From Apostichopus japonicus (taxonomy: Eukaryota; Echinodermata; Holothuroidea; Aspidochirotida; Stichopodidae), in NCBI RefSeq assembly GCF_037975245.1, contig NC_092570.1:4246001-4310000 (forward strand): DNA of 64,000 nt. Reading direction: 5' to 3'. The position numbers were made by a program, and so were the translations under genes. The notes below the pieces were generated by a model. That model saw only the letters and a program-made list of their open reading frames with translations, had not been told where the DNA came from and ran no database searches. Numbering within the stretch: position 1 is the stretch's first letter; every line of letters begins with the position of its first letter. Below are positions 26,701-38,431 of this stretch, piece by piece.

Positions 26701-28192
26701 TGGGGAAGGAATGTTTGCCCTTCTTGGATATGAGGAGGATGGTATGACGCCTTACATGATCTTTTACAAACTTGGCTTGCAAGAAGAGAAACAGGTAAAT
26801 AGTGTGTTCAAATTATTCTGATTCAGTGGCGTACCAAGTGGGGGGGGGGGGAGGGGCGGTCTGCCCCAGGTACCAGTTAATGGGTGTGCCATGCCCCAAA
26901 AAGAGGGGCGGCTCATCAGGGTACTGTTATGGATAAAGGGGTGAGGGGTAGCCACTTGGAAAAGGGGCCCCTGATTCTCATTATTACTAATGCTTTGCCC
27001 AAAAAACTACAGGTAAATGTTTCGTTATTTTGGCCAAAATGTAGCTGTATAGAAGAATAGTGTATTGGTCATATCTTGAATGAACCGTAGGAAAATTTAA
27101 CAAACATTCACTGAAGATTGAGAAGTCCTAACCGTATCATATCAAAGCTTTTCCAGAGATGGTACCATTTTAATACCCCCTTACATAAACCAAAACTTCT
27201 CATAGGAGAGGGGGACACCCCTTCCCTCGGGATGGTATCCCTTGCATGGGTTGACAAAGGAAGGATTTTTCCCCGGTGCCAATTATTCTGATTGTTAGGG
27301 ATGGACAAAGAAGCAAGATGAAGTTAGTGCAAGGTCCTTACCAAACAGTCTCTTACAAATAATATATTGTATTGTATTCTGCTGTAGTTTGACTGCACTG
27401 GTAATTGCCATATTAATGGTAGCCTCATAACTCAAAAGGACTGCAGACCATGATGGTCACCACCCATATTAGTCACAACCCACCATATTACCCCAACCCA
27501 TCAGAATCTATGCTCCAAATACATGCTATCTAGTTTGGAGTGTGGACTCTGTGTTAGAACAAGTAACATAATCCATCACGATCGGCAGGCTTTGAATACC
27601 GGAGAAGAGGTTTTGCCGATGCCTGGAAAAATGTTGCGACCCACCCAAAAAATTTCCACAAACCAACTTTTGAGCAGAGACCAATAATTTGCTGACTGTC
27701 ATTTAAAATGATGTGACATAAAGCTATTAGTAGAGTCTGCCAAAGCTATTAACAAAACGTGGGTGTACCGTGGGACAGTACACTGGTCCATCGATGCGGC
27801 TATATAGGGGCCATATTTCGGCCATATTTCAGGAGACCCAACATGAGGCCCTCCTAATTTAAGGGACAGGTGGTCTGATGGACGACCGAGGATATTCTGT
27901 TAAACTTCGCCCTGATTTGTACCCTCTGGGTGAGGTCAGATTGTTGCTATGCAAACAGCTGTCCCTTAAGAGGAGAAAAAAGTGACCTATTCTTGTAAAT
28001 TTTGCCATCTTAACTTTTAATCATGGCATGATCACAAAGTGTATTGTGTCAGCAGACATTTTGAGGTATAATTCTTTTTGTAGAATGTTGAATACCTCTT
28101 GTCATAACATTTACAAGGTAGCTTAAGTAGAAATGGAACTATATTGGTAACTTCCTGAATCTTATGTTTTTCTTTTTTCTTTTACACAGTGA
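22658..28192 (+). CDS. TPT1: Translationally controlled tumor protein (TCTP)
   Basis: The five coding exons are 22658-22685, 24796-24866, 25680-25867, 26566-26794 and 28190-28192, all with GT/AG borders and consistent phases. They give 172 residues, the family's usual length. Exon 1 encodes MLIYKDMLT. Exon 2 gives EELFSDSYPMKLVDDLYY. Exon 3 carries the TCTP signature VYGGNASAEGG (residues 46-56). Exon 4 carries the helical hairpin (about residues 97-130) and the second conserved block FFQTISASGEGM...YEEDGMTPYMIFYK. Exon 5 supplies only the stop codon. TCTP is an abundant, ubiquitous cytosolic protein linked to growth control, calcium binding, microtubules and survival. Vertebrate TCTP mRNAs carry a 5' terminal oligopyrimidine tract; CCTCTCTC at 22602-22609 is a candidate here. 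The exon 1 donor is preceded by A instead of the usual G. Confidence 0.95.
22960..23067 (+). CDS. Small open frame in TCTP intron 1, kept in the duplicate
   Basis: A 35-codon frame starts MLKRIPVYVPDD, ends KPRLALQ, and is identical in protein sequence in the copy at 58580-58687, although the flanks have some differences. A TATATAAATGG sequence lies about 90 bp upstream. I recognise no family. It may be chance, since the two copies are recent and intronic. Confidence 0.25.
   Translation: MLKRIPVYVPDDTIQYETLQYDTPKNKVKPRLALQ
25080..25285 (+). repeat. Interspersed repeat in TCTP intron 2
   Basis: TCATATTTGGTATGTAGAAG and TCATATTTGGTGTGTAGAAG occur about 150 bp apart, separated by GGTCAAAGGT and GGTCACCAGGGGTCAAA phrases. 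Related GACCTTTGACC wording at 1390-1515 suggests a dispersed repeat family of unknown class. Confidence 0.45.
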
Positions 28193-28880
28193 CGACCGTC
28201 AGCCATAGAATGTGTGCTAGCAGGATGAACAGAATTTCAGCAGAATCAACTTTAACAGAAAAAATAACCCTTGAGGAATCATCTTCATATGCCAATCATA
28301 AACTTGTGCTCTTGCAAATGGAGCACAGTGAACTAGACTTTACCGAAATGTTTTGAAAATAACCTAAAGGATCCTATCGAATCTCGTTGCGCCGGACTTA
28401 AGTGATGACAAAGGAAGAGGTCGCTGCATTTTTTTCCTTTTTTCGTTTCATGCAATTCCTGCAAAAGCCTTTAGGACCAGTTTGATTGGTGATACTATTT
28501 CATGTTCAGTGGTTCTTAAAAAGGAAGTAGGTGATCAATAAGAAAATAGAAACCTGTTTGTATTTATTCAGATATATATCTGCCATGCATGTTTCCAGGA
28601 GGGCTTGGAATATTCATTTAAAATTCAAATAGTCAAGCTTTGTGAGTCAGGTATATATATGTTTTAATGAGAGATATTTATGGCCAAAAGTTGCCTCTTC
28701 TTTGGGCAATTTTAAATGTGCCACGAAACTTAGTGAGGGTATATTTTTTTGCGTCGAGAGAGTGGTCACCATGACCTACGGTCAGTCCTCGTCGGTGACT
28801 ACAGAAGGTTGTCAAGTTGATGATCCATTCTAAAAAAGAGTAAAGGAAGCTTCTTGCAAATGAAATAAATAAACAAACAG
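28193..28880 (+). other. TCTP 3' untranslated region with polyadenylation signals
   Basis: The last exon continues after the stop codon as AT-rich sequence without open frames. Overlapping AATAAA signals occur at 28864-28869 and 28868-28873, giving a plausible 3' end near 28885-28900. Confidence 0.55.
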
Positions 28881-31236
28881 AAAACGGAGAAATGTGTCAT
28901 GCTGTCATTCCGTAAATTTGTGTATGATATTTTCTTGCAACTTCTACTGTTGGGACTTGTTATAAAGTTGTCATACTTAATGAGATGCATGACAGTAAAT
29001 CATTGAGAAAGTTGTATCTATCCTTGATAACAGCAAGTGAGATATTAAATAAGTCCAGGACATCAGGTTGGGAAGGGAGTTGATAGTCAATTCCATTTGT
29101 AAGTAAAAAGCACAGTACACATACTGATTTGGGACCTGCTTCACCAGTATTGCCAACAAATCTGCTAGACAGTCAAATAATGGTCACACATATTCAGGAT
29201 CGAACAAACAATTGACTGCCACCCTCTGAGCATTTCTTCTCTCAAATATTTAACTGAACCCTCCTCTTGTTTGTGCTGATGGATGCAAGATGAATTGGGT
29301 GGGGGGGGGGGGAAGTCTACTGTAGCATATGGATTGTCAGGTACCGTCAAACCTACCCTGAGCCCTTTTCGACAATCTGACATTTACTACTAGAAGCTAA
29401 TATGAGGTGTCACTGATTTGCTTTCAGAAGGAGTGTAGGTGCAAAGAAAAGTATTTTTCTAAATTGTAGGTGAAATCTCTCATTTATTTCCAATACATGA
29501 TAACATGTGTGATAATTACTGTAATGATGCTACATTTGGAACTGATATACATAACACTGATTTAGAGCTGAAAATTCCAAAAATGTATGAAATATTGAAA
29601 GCCAATAATATTCTAACCTGATTTAAAAAAATAGCATCATCTATTACGATGCTTGGCAGTTACAACAAAATGCTACGACACAAGATACTATGTGCATTTG
29701 CTGCATACCTTTGCTTAGTAATACAGTAACACCTACATTACCCATAATTTGAATGGTACGTTCCATGAACAAACCACCTTTCCTATGCATACGTCCTTCA
29801 CAAACAAGAACATTTCCTAATTTCCAAGAGCTGTTTTGCAAGCAAAGATAATATATAGATATGAATACTCATAACTAGGTGAAGCAACATAAACTTGATT
29901 ATTTGTATAATTTTTAAAATCCAGAGAAGTTCTGGTCCCGACACGGTTTGAACTGTTCAGGTTTCACTTTAAAGGGTGTGAAGACTGGCACAATAAGAAA
30001 CGTCTAATGCCGGTAATCTGACCTAGTTTCGAATGAGGTGTAACAGAAGTGTTAGACACCACTATCGATCCCAGAAAATACACACACAGCTTACTACCGT
30101 TAGTAATTAGACACTAGTGAACAGTCAGTACAACAAACTTCACTCAAACCTACCAAAAATTATATCGATGTCTATGAAGGTACTTTCGTCATCGGTGCTG
30201 GTCAGAATATGCACCAAACTTCCCAGTAACAAATGACAGTATCCTCAAAAATAATTTTCAAATGTTGTGGAATGTTGAAAAAAATCTCCAGGTTGTCTTT
30301 CTATACCACAGAATTTTTTTCTCCAGATTTTACCCGCTTAACTTCATTGACCCATCAATCTCGCACATAGACCAATAGGACAGCTGGCTCAAAGAACAAT
30401 AGTCACAGAAAAACAAAACATTTACAGCCCCCTCCCGACCCCCCCCAAAAAGAAATTTAAAAAAAAATTTGTTAAGTGCAAATAATGTTAGAAATCATCC
30501 ATTGCTAGTATAAATGAGAAAGAACATTTCTTCGAGTTACTCTGATTTGTGAAAACAATCGTTAGCTTAAAACTACTATTTAGGCCTGGACTGAGAAGCC
30601 AACAATTTTTACCTTAAAGGCACATTCATGACATTCATGAATATCTTGAAAATTAGAATAGCAACAGAAACATATCAACACTACATTTTGCTTCTCTTTC
30701 TGTTGGCCTGTAAACATATCAAAACTACATTTCTGCCTTAAACCCATCCATTAAATTGCTGAAAACTTATTAACAGGAAAACAGTGTTTGTACAACATGC
30801 TTGACCTGCCACCACCCCCTTCCCCCTCCCCCCCCTAAAAAAAGGTGTAACCTGAATAATTAAAACAAACCTGAAGACTGGAGCCTGAAACCTGTTCAAA
30901 TAAATGTTTTAAGTCAAATTATAAAACTCATTTATTATATGAAAAAAATATCCACAACTCCACTGAAATCTGCTTTGCTCTGTTTTATCGGTGGAAGTTT
31001 GCAATGTATGTAAGATTTATCGTTCCCAACATGAAACGGTACATGGGGCCGAGAGTCTCGCATCAAGATCGTAAGAATTGGCATGAACAACAACACTCAT
31101 TGTGAATCAGATACTCTTCAAAAATATTAATTTCTTCAGTTAGAACCTGAGATTTATCAATTGTTTCCAATTATCCTAACAAATCATGCTTTTTAGTCAC
31201 TTCCATGATTAAAAGATTAAATTACAATAACTTTTA
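28881..31236. other. Intergenic region between TCTP and the next open frame
   Basis: Nothing coding is supported. It holds a poly-G tract near 29301-29312, C-rich tracts at 30428-30450 and 30810-30835, and otherwise AT-rich sequence. Confidence 0.5.
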
Positions 31237-31515
31237 ATTCCTGGCACACTGGTGATCACTGATCAGCTTTTCAAGGGTGTATATGACTTCAGTAATCTCA
31301 ATGAAAAGAATCCAAGACACAACGTTGAAATGAACCATTTCATCTTGGTCACACCATCTAGTCCTTTGGCACTGCAAGAAAAAATATTGAAAAAGTTAAA
31401 TAAATCCTCTGGTGCTGCAGGTTTTCACATCAAAGGATTTACAATGTGTGACTACTTTGTAAAGTCTTTAGCATTAGGTAATGGTGAAAGTCTCAAAAAT
31501 AACCATGTGGAGTAA
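31237..31515 (+). CDS. Unassigned open frame, possible exon or gene fragment
   Basis: The frame is open from 31237 to the TAA at 31513-31515 with no ATG at its start; a TGATCAG acceptor-like site ends at 31266. The encoded text, from LFKGVYDFSNLNEKNPRHN through HFILVTPSSPLALQEKIL to a SGAAGFHIKGFTMCDYF block, has the composition and hydrophobic pattern of real protein. I cannot name the family. No partner exon was found nearby, so it may be a terminal exon of a gene with distant exons, or a pseudogene fragment. Confidence 0.35.
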   Translation: MPGTLVITDQLFKGVYDFSNLNEKNPRHNVEMNHFILVTPSSPLALQEKILKKLNKSSGAAGFHIKGFTMCDYFVKSLALGNGESLKNNHVE

Positions 31516-31828
31516 TAATGAAATTAATATCAGATGATCATTTCCATTCCGCTCAAATAGATCACCAACTCACAGTTTTTCCCAGGGATGTTTAAGGGTT
31601 ATCATGTGACTCTCGTTAATTCTGTTTACCACTGTGTGTTGCAGGTAAAAAAAAAAATAGAAATTAAATCTTCAATCGTCACTTTGTGATGCATGCACTG
31701 AAAAATTGCATCCACTTCACCAGCCTGGGCAACACACACACACAGCTGAAGGGAAATTTCTTGGCTAATTGAACATGAAAAGTCCCAATCACATGCACTA
31801 AACATTTTGACCAACAATTTTGTCAATA

Positions 31829-31953
31829 TAACCCCGTGGTCATTTTTGTGCCATCAAATGACCATTCTCAATGCATTTAAGGAACATTTTTCTCTCGTTT
31901 TCATGACTTTTCATGACAATCGAAGGGGGTCTACTATCAGCAGCAGGCGGATT
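31829..31953 (+). repeat. Solo fragment of the 213-bp repeat unit
   Basis: From ACCCCGTGGTCATTTTTGTG to CAGCAGCAGGCGGATTCCG this matches the core of the tandem unit found seven times at 47690-49140 and three times at 56930-57480. It lies only 56 bp before the start codon of the first fucosyltransferase. Confidence 0.85.
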
Positions 31954-32008
31954 CCGACTCCCAAAAGAAAGAGATTCTGTAGTAATTTTGTAATAGACAG
32001 AAAATGAA

Positions 32009-32992
32009 ATGAAAAAGACATATTTCATCTCACCTTTCAAAGACGCATTTTCAGCACCCAATAAATTCGGTATGGATCGTTCACAGTTAAAGCATATCTT
32101 TTGTTTAGGAATCTTTCTGGTTTTTGTTTGTTTAGCTGAAGTGGTATATTTTACGGATCTCTTAAAGGCTTCCAAACCGTCAGTAACATGGCCGTCAAAG
32201 CGTTTTCAGGGAGCTAACGACCCAAAGTGGACCACGAAACGACGACTTAAGCAAAATAATCATTTCATCGCAAAGGGAGTCCATGTCATAAAGAAGAGGC
32301 ATAAAAAAGTTGACGTTGTTCGCAAAAATATTGTGGATGGAAATAAAAATGACTTGAGAGAAAATTCAAACAACCTTGAAAAAGGCTCTTGCGAAAAGAT
32401 GATACAAATAGTCGCGCAGCTTAAATTGAAACACGACATAGGCAAACACTTTTGTCCGGAACAAAATTGCACTATCAGATATGTACAGAGTAAAAACATT
32501 ACGAATATATCAAAAATGGACGCTGTGATTCTTCATCACAAAACGGGGAATTGGAAGTGGCGAGATCTTATAAGGTAAGCCTTACAAGCTTTAAGAGCTA
32601 AATTTTAGATGAATTGGTCACAATGTGATTGCAATCAAAGGAAAACTGGTAACTGAAAACATAACCGATTCAACTTAAACCTTTATAATCGCTTCATGAG
32701 GAATGATGAAATCAGAATTAAAACTGAACGATTTAGAATTTGAAATAATAAATCATTACCAGACATTAGTGGAACCCCGATTTCCATTTAATGCAGAATA
32801 CTAAAATTAACGGTTAAATGATGGTTAATAAGCCATGGTGACGGAGTCGGTGGGGAAGGGGAGCAGGGGAGCACAAGGGACACATCTCCCTCCCAATTTT
32901 TTGAAAATTCTCAAATGTTCCCTTTTTGCTTAAAAAATACCTTTGTTTATTTAGGACAAAAAAGCCCTCTCGTCATTTGAAAAGTAGAAAAG

Positions 32993-33040
<48 letters not shown>

Positions 33041-33812
33041 TCCAGTTAAGGCTTACAATGCATATCAAGACGGTGGGTCCACCGTAGGTTACAATCTCAC
33101 TATGACATACAGGCACGATTCTGATATCGTTTTCCCGTACGGAAGATACATTCCGGGGAAACCCGAAATTCCTCCCAAAATTAACTGGGCAGCTAATAAA
33201 ACCAAGCTTATTGCCTGGATGGCGTCGAACTGTCGCAATACATTCTGGAAGAGAGCAGATTTTGTGTTGGCGTTGAATGCTACTGTGCACGTAGATATGT
33301 ACGGATCATGTGGAGACATTGTGTGTCCACGCAATAATGACTGTCAGAATGTCCTCTGGAACTACAAATTCTATCTTGCTTTGGAAAACAGTGAATGTGA
33401 AGATTACATTACAGAAAAATTCTGGGAGAATTCCTTTATGTATAACACGGTACCAATAGTCTATGGCACAACGAGGGAGAATTATGAACGTCTCGCACCC
33501 CCGTCATCTTTCATTCACGTGAATGATTTTGCGAATATCTCAGCGTTAGTCGAATACGTAACCTACCTTGATGGCAATGACACATCGTATAATGAATATC
33601 TCGCGTGGAAAACATATGGAAGGGTTGAATCTTACATAGAACGAGATTTTACAGAATATCCATGGTTAATGTGCCAAATTTTAAGTCAAATAACTGAACT
33701 CTCTCGACAGATTACCGCGAAGGAAAGAACAGAACCAAAAATCGTTGATATGAACAAATGGTGGAGACCTACATGTCGAATTGACACTAGGTCTCGAAGA
33801 AAACCGAACTGA
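32009..33812 (+). CDS. Alpha-1,3-fucosyltransferase (GT10), copy 1, probably disrupted at exon 2 start
   Basis: Exon 1 (32009-32574) encodes a short cytoplasmic tail, a signal anchor (about residues 28-44, HIFCLGIFLVFVCLAEVVYF) and the stem up to a GKHFCPEQNC-KMDAVILHHK block. The donor is AG|GTAAGC. Exon 2 carries the catalytic domain from MTYRHDSDIVFPYG (33102) to the TGA at 33812, with the GT10 motif FYLALENS..DYITEKFW intact (Lys codon 33417-33419). By family knowledge this is a type II Golgi enzyme that moves fucose from GDP-fucose to GlcNAc-containing glycans. The acceptor at 32954 (TTTATTTAG) opens a frame encoding RTKKPSRHL, like copy 2. That frame runs into fifteen GAT codons and ends at a TAG (33085-33087), while the catalytic domain lies in another frame. 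Either a one-base indel broke the gene, or an unseen splice site is used, or the microsatellite was misassembled. Confidence 0.75.
32995..33039 (+). repeat. (GAT)15 microsatellite inside fucosyltransferase copy 1 exon 2
   Basis: Fifteen perfect GAT units sit where copy 2 encodes the WIYFGKEPP stretch. The unit is a codon length, so expansion alone cannot cause the frame change seen across it. Confidence 0.95.
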
Positions 33813-34548
33813 CTAACTGCAGATGTTTGTAAACGTATGTGAACTGCTTTCTGAACAAAACAAAAAACAAACCCCACCCCCCCAAAAAAAAAACGGTTTC
33901 GTTATTACAACCTTGTATCTAAATCAACTCGAGACAACAGTAATGAGAACTGTTCGAAAAAAAAACATTCAAAGGACATGAGCTATCACCCTGTAGTATT
34001 CTTACCCCTCCCTCACCCCACCACCACCCCCCCCCCGCCGAGAAACAATAGAAGCTGTTCCGGTTTGAAGAGTTGAGTATACGTTAATTGATGTTATAGC
34101 TGTACCTGATTAAGTGTTACTCTAAACTTTTCTAAACAATTAAGTCTAAAGAATTCATGTTTTTAGGCATTTTTTTAATGATCTCGTCTGACCTTGTTCT
34201 ACCCCCTCTCCCACCCCCACTCCCCCACTCCCCCACTCCCCCATTCCCCACTCCCCCACTCCCCCATCCCTTTGGTTTTTTATATGTTTGCTTTTATTTC
34301 CGAAATGTTATGTTGCTCTTGTAACTTTCGAATTTACAGCATCTTTAGTTTGCTCTAATTGTTTATAGTTTACGTTTATAATTTCTATTGTCTTCTATAT
34401 TTAATTTAATTCATTGTTATTTTCTTTTATTAAGTTTTGAAGTTTCTTTCATTTGAAAAGCACTTACAGCCTACTTTTAGAATAAGTGCTATATAAAGAT
34501 AATGATAATAATCATGGTTTTATTATTATTATTCCTGCTTGCGGGAAG
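33813..34548. other. Spacer after fucosyltransferase copy 1
   Basis: AT-rich sequence with C-rich tracts at 33879-33890 and 34028-34037 and a CCCCCACT minisatellite-like run at 34210-34265. No coding frame. Confidence 0.5.
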
Positions 34549-35334
34549 ATCACATATACATACATACATACATACATACATACATACATACATACATACA
34601 TACATACATACATACATACATACATACATACATACATACATACATACATACATACATACATACATACATACATACATACATACATACATACATACATACA
34701 TACATGCATACACGCATACACGCATACACGCATACACGCATACATACATACATACATACATACATACATACATACATACATACATACATACATACATACA
34801 TACATACATACATACATACATACATACATACATACATACATACATACATACATACATACATACATACATACATACATACATACATACATACATACATACA
34901 TACATACATACATACATACATACATACATACATACATACATACATACATACATACATACATACATACATACATACATACATACATACATACATACATACA
35001 TACATACATACATACATACATACATACATACATACATACATACATACATACATACATACATACATACATACATACATACATACATACATACATACATACA
35101 TACATACATACATACATACATACATACATACATACATACATACATACATACATACATACATACATACATACATACATACATACATACATACATACATACA
35201 TACATACATACATACATACATACATACATACATACATACATACATACATACATACATACATACATACATACATACATACATACATACATACATACATACA
35301 TACATACATACATACATACATGCATACATACATA
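34549..35334. repeat. ~785-bp (CATA)n tetranucleotide array
   Basis: Almost pure CATA/TACA units, interrupted by a CACGCATA variant block at 34706-34740 and a single TGCA change near 35320. An AAT trinucleotide run (35328-35357) follows. All long open frames on both strands here are artefacts of the repeat. Confidence 0.98.
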
Positions 35335-35699
35335 ATAATAATAATAATAATAATAATTATAATTGTAACATCTGTGATAACTTTTCTTCTGAACAGTTTC
35401 TTGGTATTTGATATTTATTATCAGGTAACACAGTTTGTCAAAACAAGGTTAGCAAACTTGTTTAACAATTGAACATCATATAACCCCCCCCCCCCCCCGC
35501 CCCAAAAAAAAAATAAATAAATAAAATAAAAATAAAAACCCAAAGTGGGCATGTAGGTTAAGACCAAATTGTTCTTTTTTTTAACACTATAAAAGTTTAG
35601 ACTTCGTTTTCACTTCAATCGGTTGACTGTAGATTTTAAAGGCCTATATACACAAAGGCATGCACAGAATGATGTGTATGAATGTGTGTGTGTATGCGT
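35335..35699. other. Spacer between CATA array and SINE
   Basis: An AAT run, a poly-C tract at 35485-35498 and A-rich sequence; no gene. Confidence 0.5.
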
Positions 35700-35962
35700 G
35701 TATTTATGTATGTATGTATATGTGTATGTATTTTAGATCCTCCTGCAAGTAGGAACTCGCGAAGAAGCCATCATTGGCTTATCAAAGCCGCAAGCTGACC
35801 GAAGTCAGTCTCTTAGATTCATATTTAACGTCCATGATTATGAATTGTCAATTGTCAACAACTCTGTAACCTGGACGACATACATTATTAATCTTAGAGT
35901 GACTCGAACTCGGGACCTTATGATTGAAAGGCACCGTCGTTAACCACTGAGCTAACACTCCT
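35700..35962 (-). mobile_element. tRNA-derived SINE with CATA-type tail
   Basis: On the minus strand the head begins AGGAGTGTTAGCTCAGTGGT at 35962, giving a polymerase III A box, and continues to a B box GAGTTCGAGTC. The body contains CAGCTTGCGGCTTTGATAAG and ends in ATACATACACATATACATAC-type repeats. The tail matches the tetranucleotide of the large array at 34549-35334. Confidence 0.75.
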
Positions 35963-37138
35963 ATGTGCGGGGTACGCTTATTGTATTGACCTTAGTCTCA
36001 TATTATAGAATATTATTTGCAATCAACAGATACGGTTGGATGATTCTGTTTTATGCTGAACGGGAAAAGTTAACTATTGTGTGGTATAGTTGTGGCGCTA
36101 TCGGCATATCGCAATGCGTTTTGAACCGAGGACAGGCCGACTAGTGAATGGTGATTTGTTAATAATAAAATTAACACACAAACGGCCAATGGTCTGAGGA
36201 ATATGGTTCGAGCTTTAAATCGTTATTCCAATCAGTTACGATACAGTTCAGCCATTTACGGTATAAATATGCCACAGCTAAACGCCTTACCATATACAGT
36301 CGTCGAAATATGCATCTATAGACGGTTGGAAACATGACGTCCCTACAACCTTCTGATAAACAGGATGGAAGGAGTACACGTCGATTGAAGTTTATTCTGT
36401 TGGTGATTACATTGTCTATTTTGGTATATATTGAAATCGTGTGCTTTGCCGAAAATGACGAGGATTCGTTCAATAACGTCCTATTACCCATCGACTATTC
36501 ATCGGTCGTTAAAGACCAACGGGAAATTCCAAGACGAAATAGCACTCGTCTTTTATCCGATGAAGCTCTTGGTCAAATGTCGAGGAGTTTCAAAGAACCA
36601 AACTATATCGACAACGGTTGCGTCAAGCGTATTCAGATCATGTGTAAGCCTAGCGAACTGAGGTTGGATCAGCCGTCAGGGAAACACTTCTGCCCCTGAG
36701 CCGAAAACTGCTCCATTATTTACATTGTCAGTATGAGCTATATAACGTTAAAAAAGATGGACGCTGTACTACTTTACCATAAAGCAAACTGGAATTGGAG
36801 TCAGTTACAAAGGTAAAAAATACCGTACTCCCTTGTTTTTTCTTTAAAAAATTGGCTATTATTATTATTTCCATTTGCTTATAGGCATTATTTGTAAATG
36901 TCTGCGACTCACAATCAATGAATTATGTTATTACCAGACACTGCTGGTGTCCTTTTGATGATAAATGGTGAACACGATTTATATAATATCTCAGTATTTT
37001 TACAGCACTAAAGGCGGGCGAGTATAGTTTATATACGTACTCCTTTGTAGTAATGATATAGTAGTACCGTTACGCTTTATGCACATTGACTGTCGAACAA
37101 GCCTTTACCTTCACTCAGGAAGCACACAAACACACACA

Positions 37139-37140
<2 letters not shown>

Positions 37141-37214
<74 letters not shown>
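37141..37214. repeat. (AT)n dinucleotide array
   Basis: About 37 pure AT units directly preceding a tRNA-like SINE head. Confidence 0.97.
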
Positions 37215-37218
<4 letters not shown>

Positions 37219-37290
37219 CATGGCCTAGTGGTTGGGGTGTCCGCATATAAAGCGGGAGGCCCGGGTTCGAATCCCGGTGGATTTCGTCAT
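37215..37290 (+). mobile_element. tRNA-derived SINE head
   Basis: It folds as a tRNA-like unit: A box TGGCCTAGTGGTTGG, anticodon stem TCCGC/GCGGG with loop ATATAAA, and B box GGTTCGAATCC in a CCGGG/CCCGG T stem. The acceptor stem is imperfect and the would-be anticodon ATA is not a normal animal one, so this is a SINE and not a working tRNA. Related heads occur at 41617 and 41976. Confidence 0.75.
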
Positions 37291-37926
37291 AAGTTGTGGC
37301 ATCGGAACAGCATGTAATGAAGCTAAGCTGGCGATCGTACGTGTTTCGCGCTTCCTTTGAATAATTATGACACTGCTAATAGTAATACACTGCGAAAACG
37401 ATATTTGTTTTTAGGCCACTGCACATCTGGCTGTCTTAAAAATTATGAAAGTTTATATTGTCCATCAGTTAAGTTCGTCAAATGTATTACTAAAGTCCAG
37501 ACATTGGACAATGAACAAGAATCATCCTAATAGAAAAATTGTAAAAGAGCAATATGTTTGTCTTTCTGGAACATATGTCAAAGAACATGTAAAAGAATTC
37601 AAACAGGAAACAAAATCTGCTAATAATATATGATATCACATAATAATGATGAAAGTGGCAAACATTGCACCAGATCGCATCTAAGGACCTTCAAAAATTT
37701 ACACGGGACACCTCCTCCCTTTACACTCCTCCCCCGTATCAATCGCAAAGTGTGCCCCCACCCCCTTGCAAATTCTTGGCTACGTCGCTGGGATAGACTG
37801 CATGCATGGGTTTTCATGTAGAGCCCACGACAGTATGGATCTTCCATTAGGACTGAGTCGTGACGACCAAACAGACACAACCCCTTGTAACTGATGCTTA
37901 GAATGCATAAAAGCTATACCTTAGAC

Positions 37927-38318
37927 CAGGGTTGTCCAACCTACGGCCCGCGGGCCACAGTCCGGCCCGCCGCAGGGTTGCGTCCGGCCCGCCAGAGATG
38001 CTCTACGGTGCGAAATTTTAGTGAGCAGATTTACTGATAACAATTTGAAGTTATATAATCAATCATTGGAACCTTCTGGGTCAAAGAAACTGCATACAGG
38101 TCAGTTTGTGTGACACTCTCAGCGGAGGGGAGGGGGCGGCTGGACTTTATTCATCTGTTTTATCAGGAAGGAACATAAATCAGTGCGCTCCGCGCGCAGT
38201 GCTCACATTTTGTTGCCTTGGGCTTCGGGCAAAAAATCGAGCGTAGGGTTCATGCGGCCCCCTCCTTCATCATAATCATTCCATGTGGCCCTCCTCTGCA
38301 AAAGGTTGGACAACCCTG
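37927..38318. mobile_element. hAT-type MITE, 392 bp, perfect 8-bp target-site duplication
   Basis: The terminal inverted repeats CAGGGTTGTCCAACCT and GGTTGGACAACCCTG are nearly perfect. CCTTAGAC flanks both ends (37919-37926 and 38319-38326). The inner ACGGCCCGCGGGCC sequence after the left repeat is typical of widespread hAT elements. No transposase frame. It lies in the copy 2 fucosyltransferase intron. Confidence 0.95.
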
Positions 38319-38431
38319 CCTTAGACTATGGAACTGATGGAACGATTTACGTCGGTAAAATATGAAGACTGATGATAAATTTTGCCGACGTCTGGAAAAA
38401 TCCCGCGACCCACTTCAATGTTTTCACTTGT

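Noticed and set aside
34486-35472. Six long overlapping open frames on both strands
   Set aside because: They are translations of the CATA tetranucleotide array (YIHT or MYVC repeats) and not genes.
36697-36699. TGA in fucosyltransferase copy 2 read as selenocysteine
   Set aside because: Copy 1 has no TGA or Cys at the site, GT10 enzymes are not selenoproteins, and I see no recoding element.
37215-37290. Possible functional tRNA gene
   Set aside because: The acceptor stem is imperfect, the anticodon would be ATA, it sits against an AT array and related copies share a SINE body; it is a SINE head.
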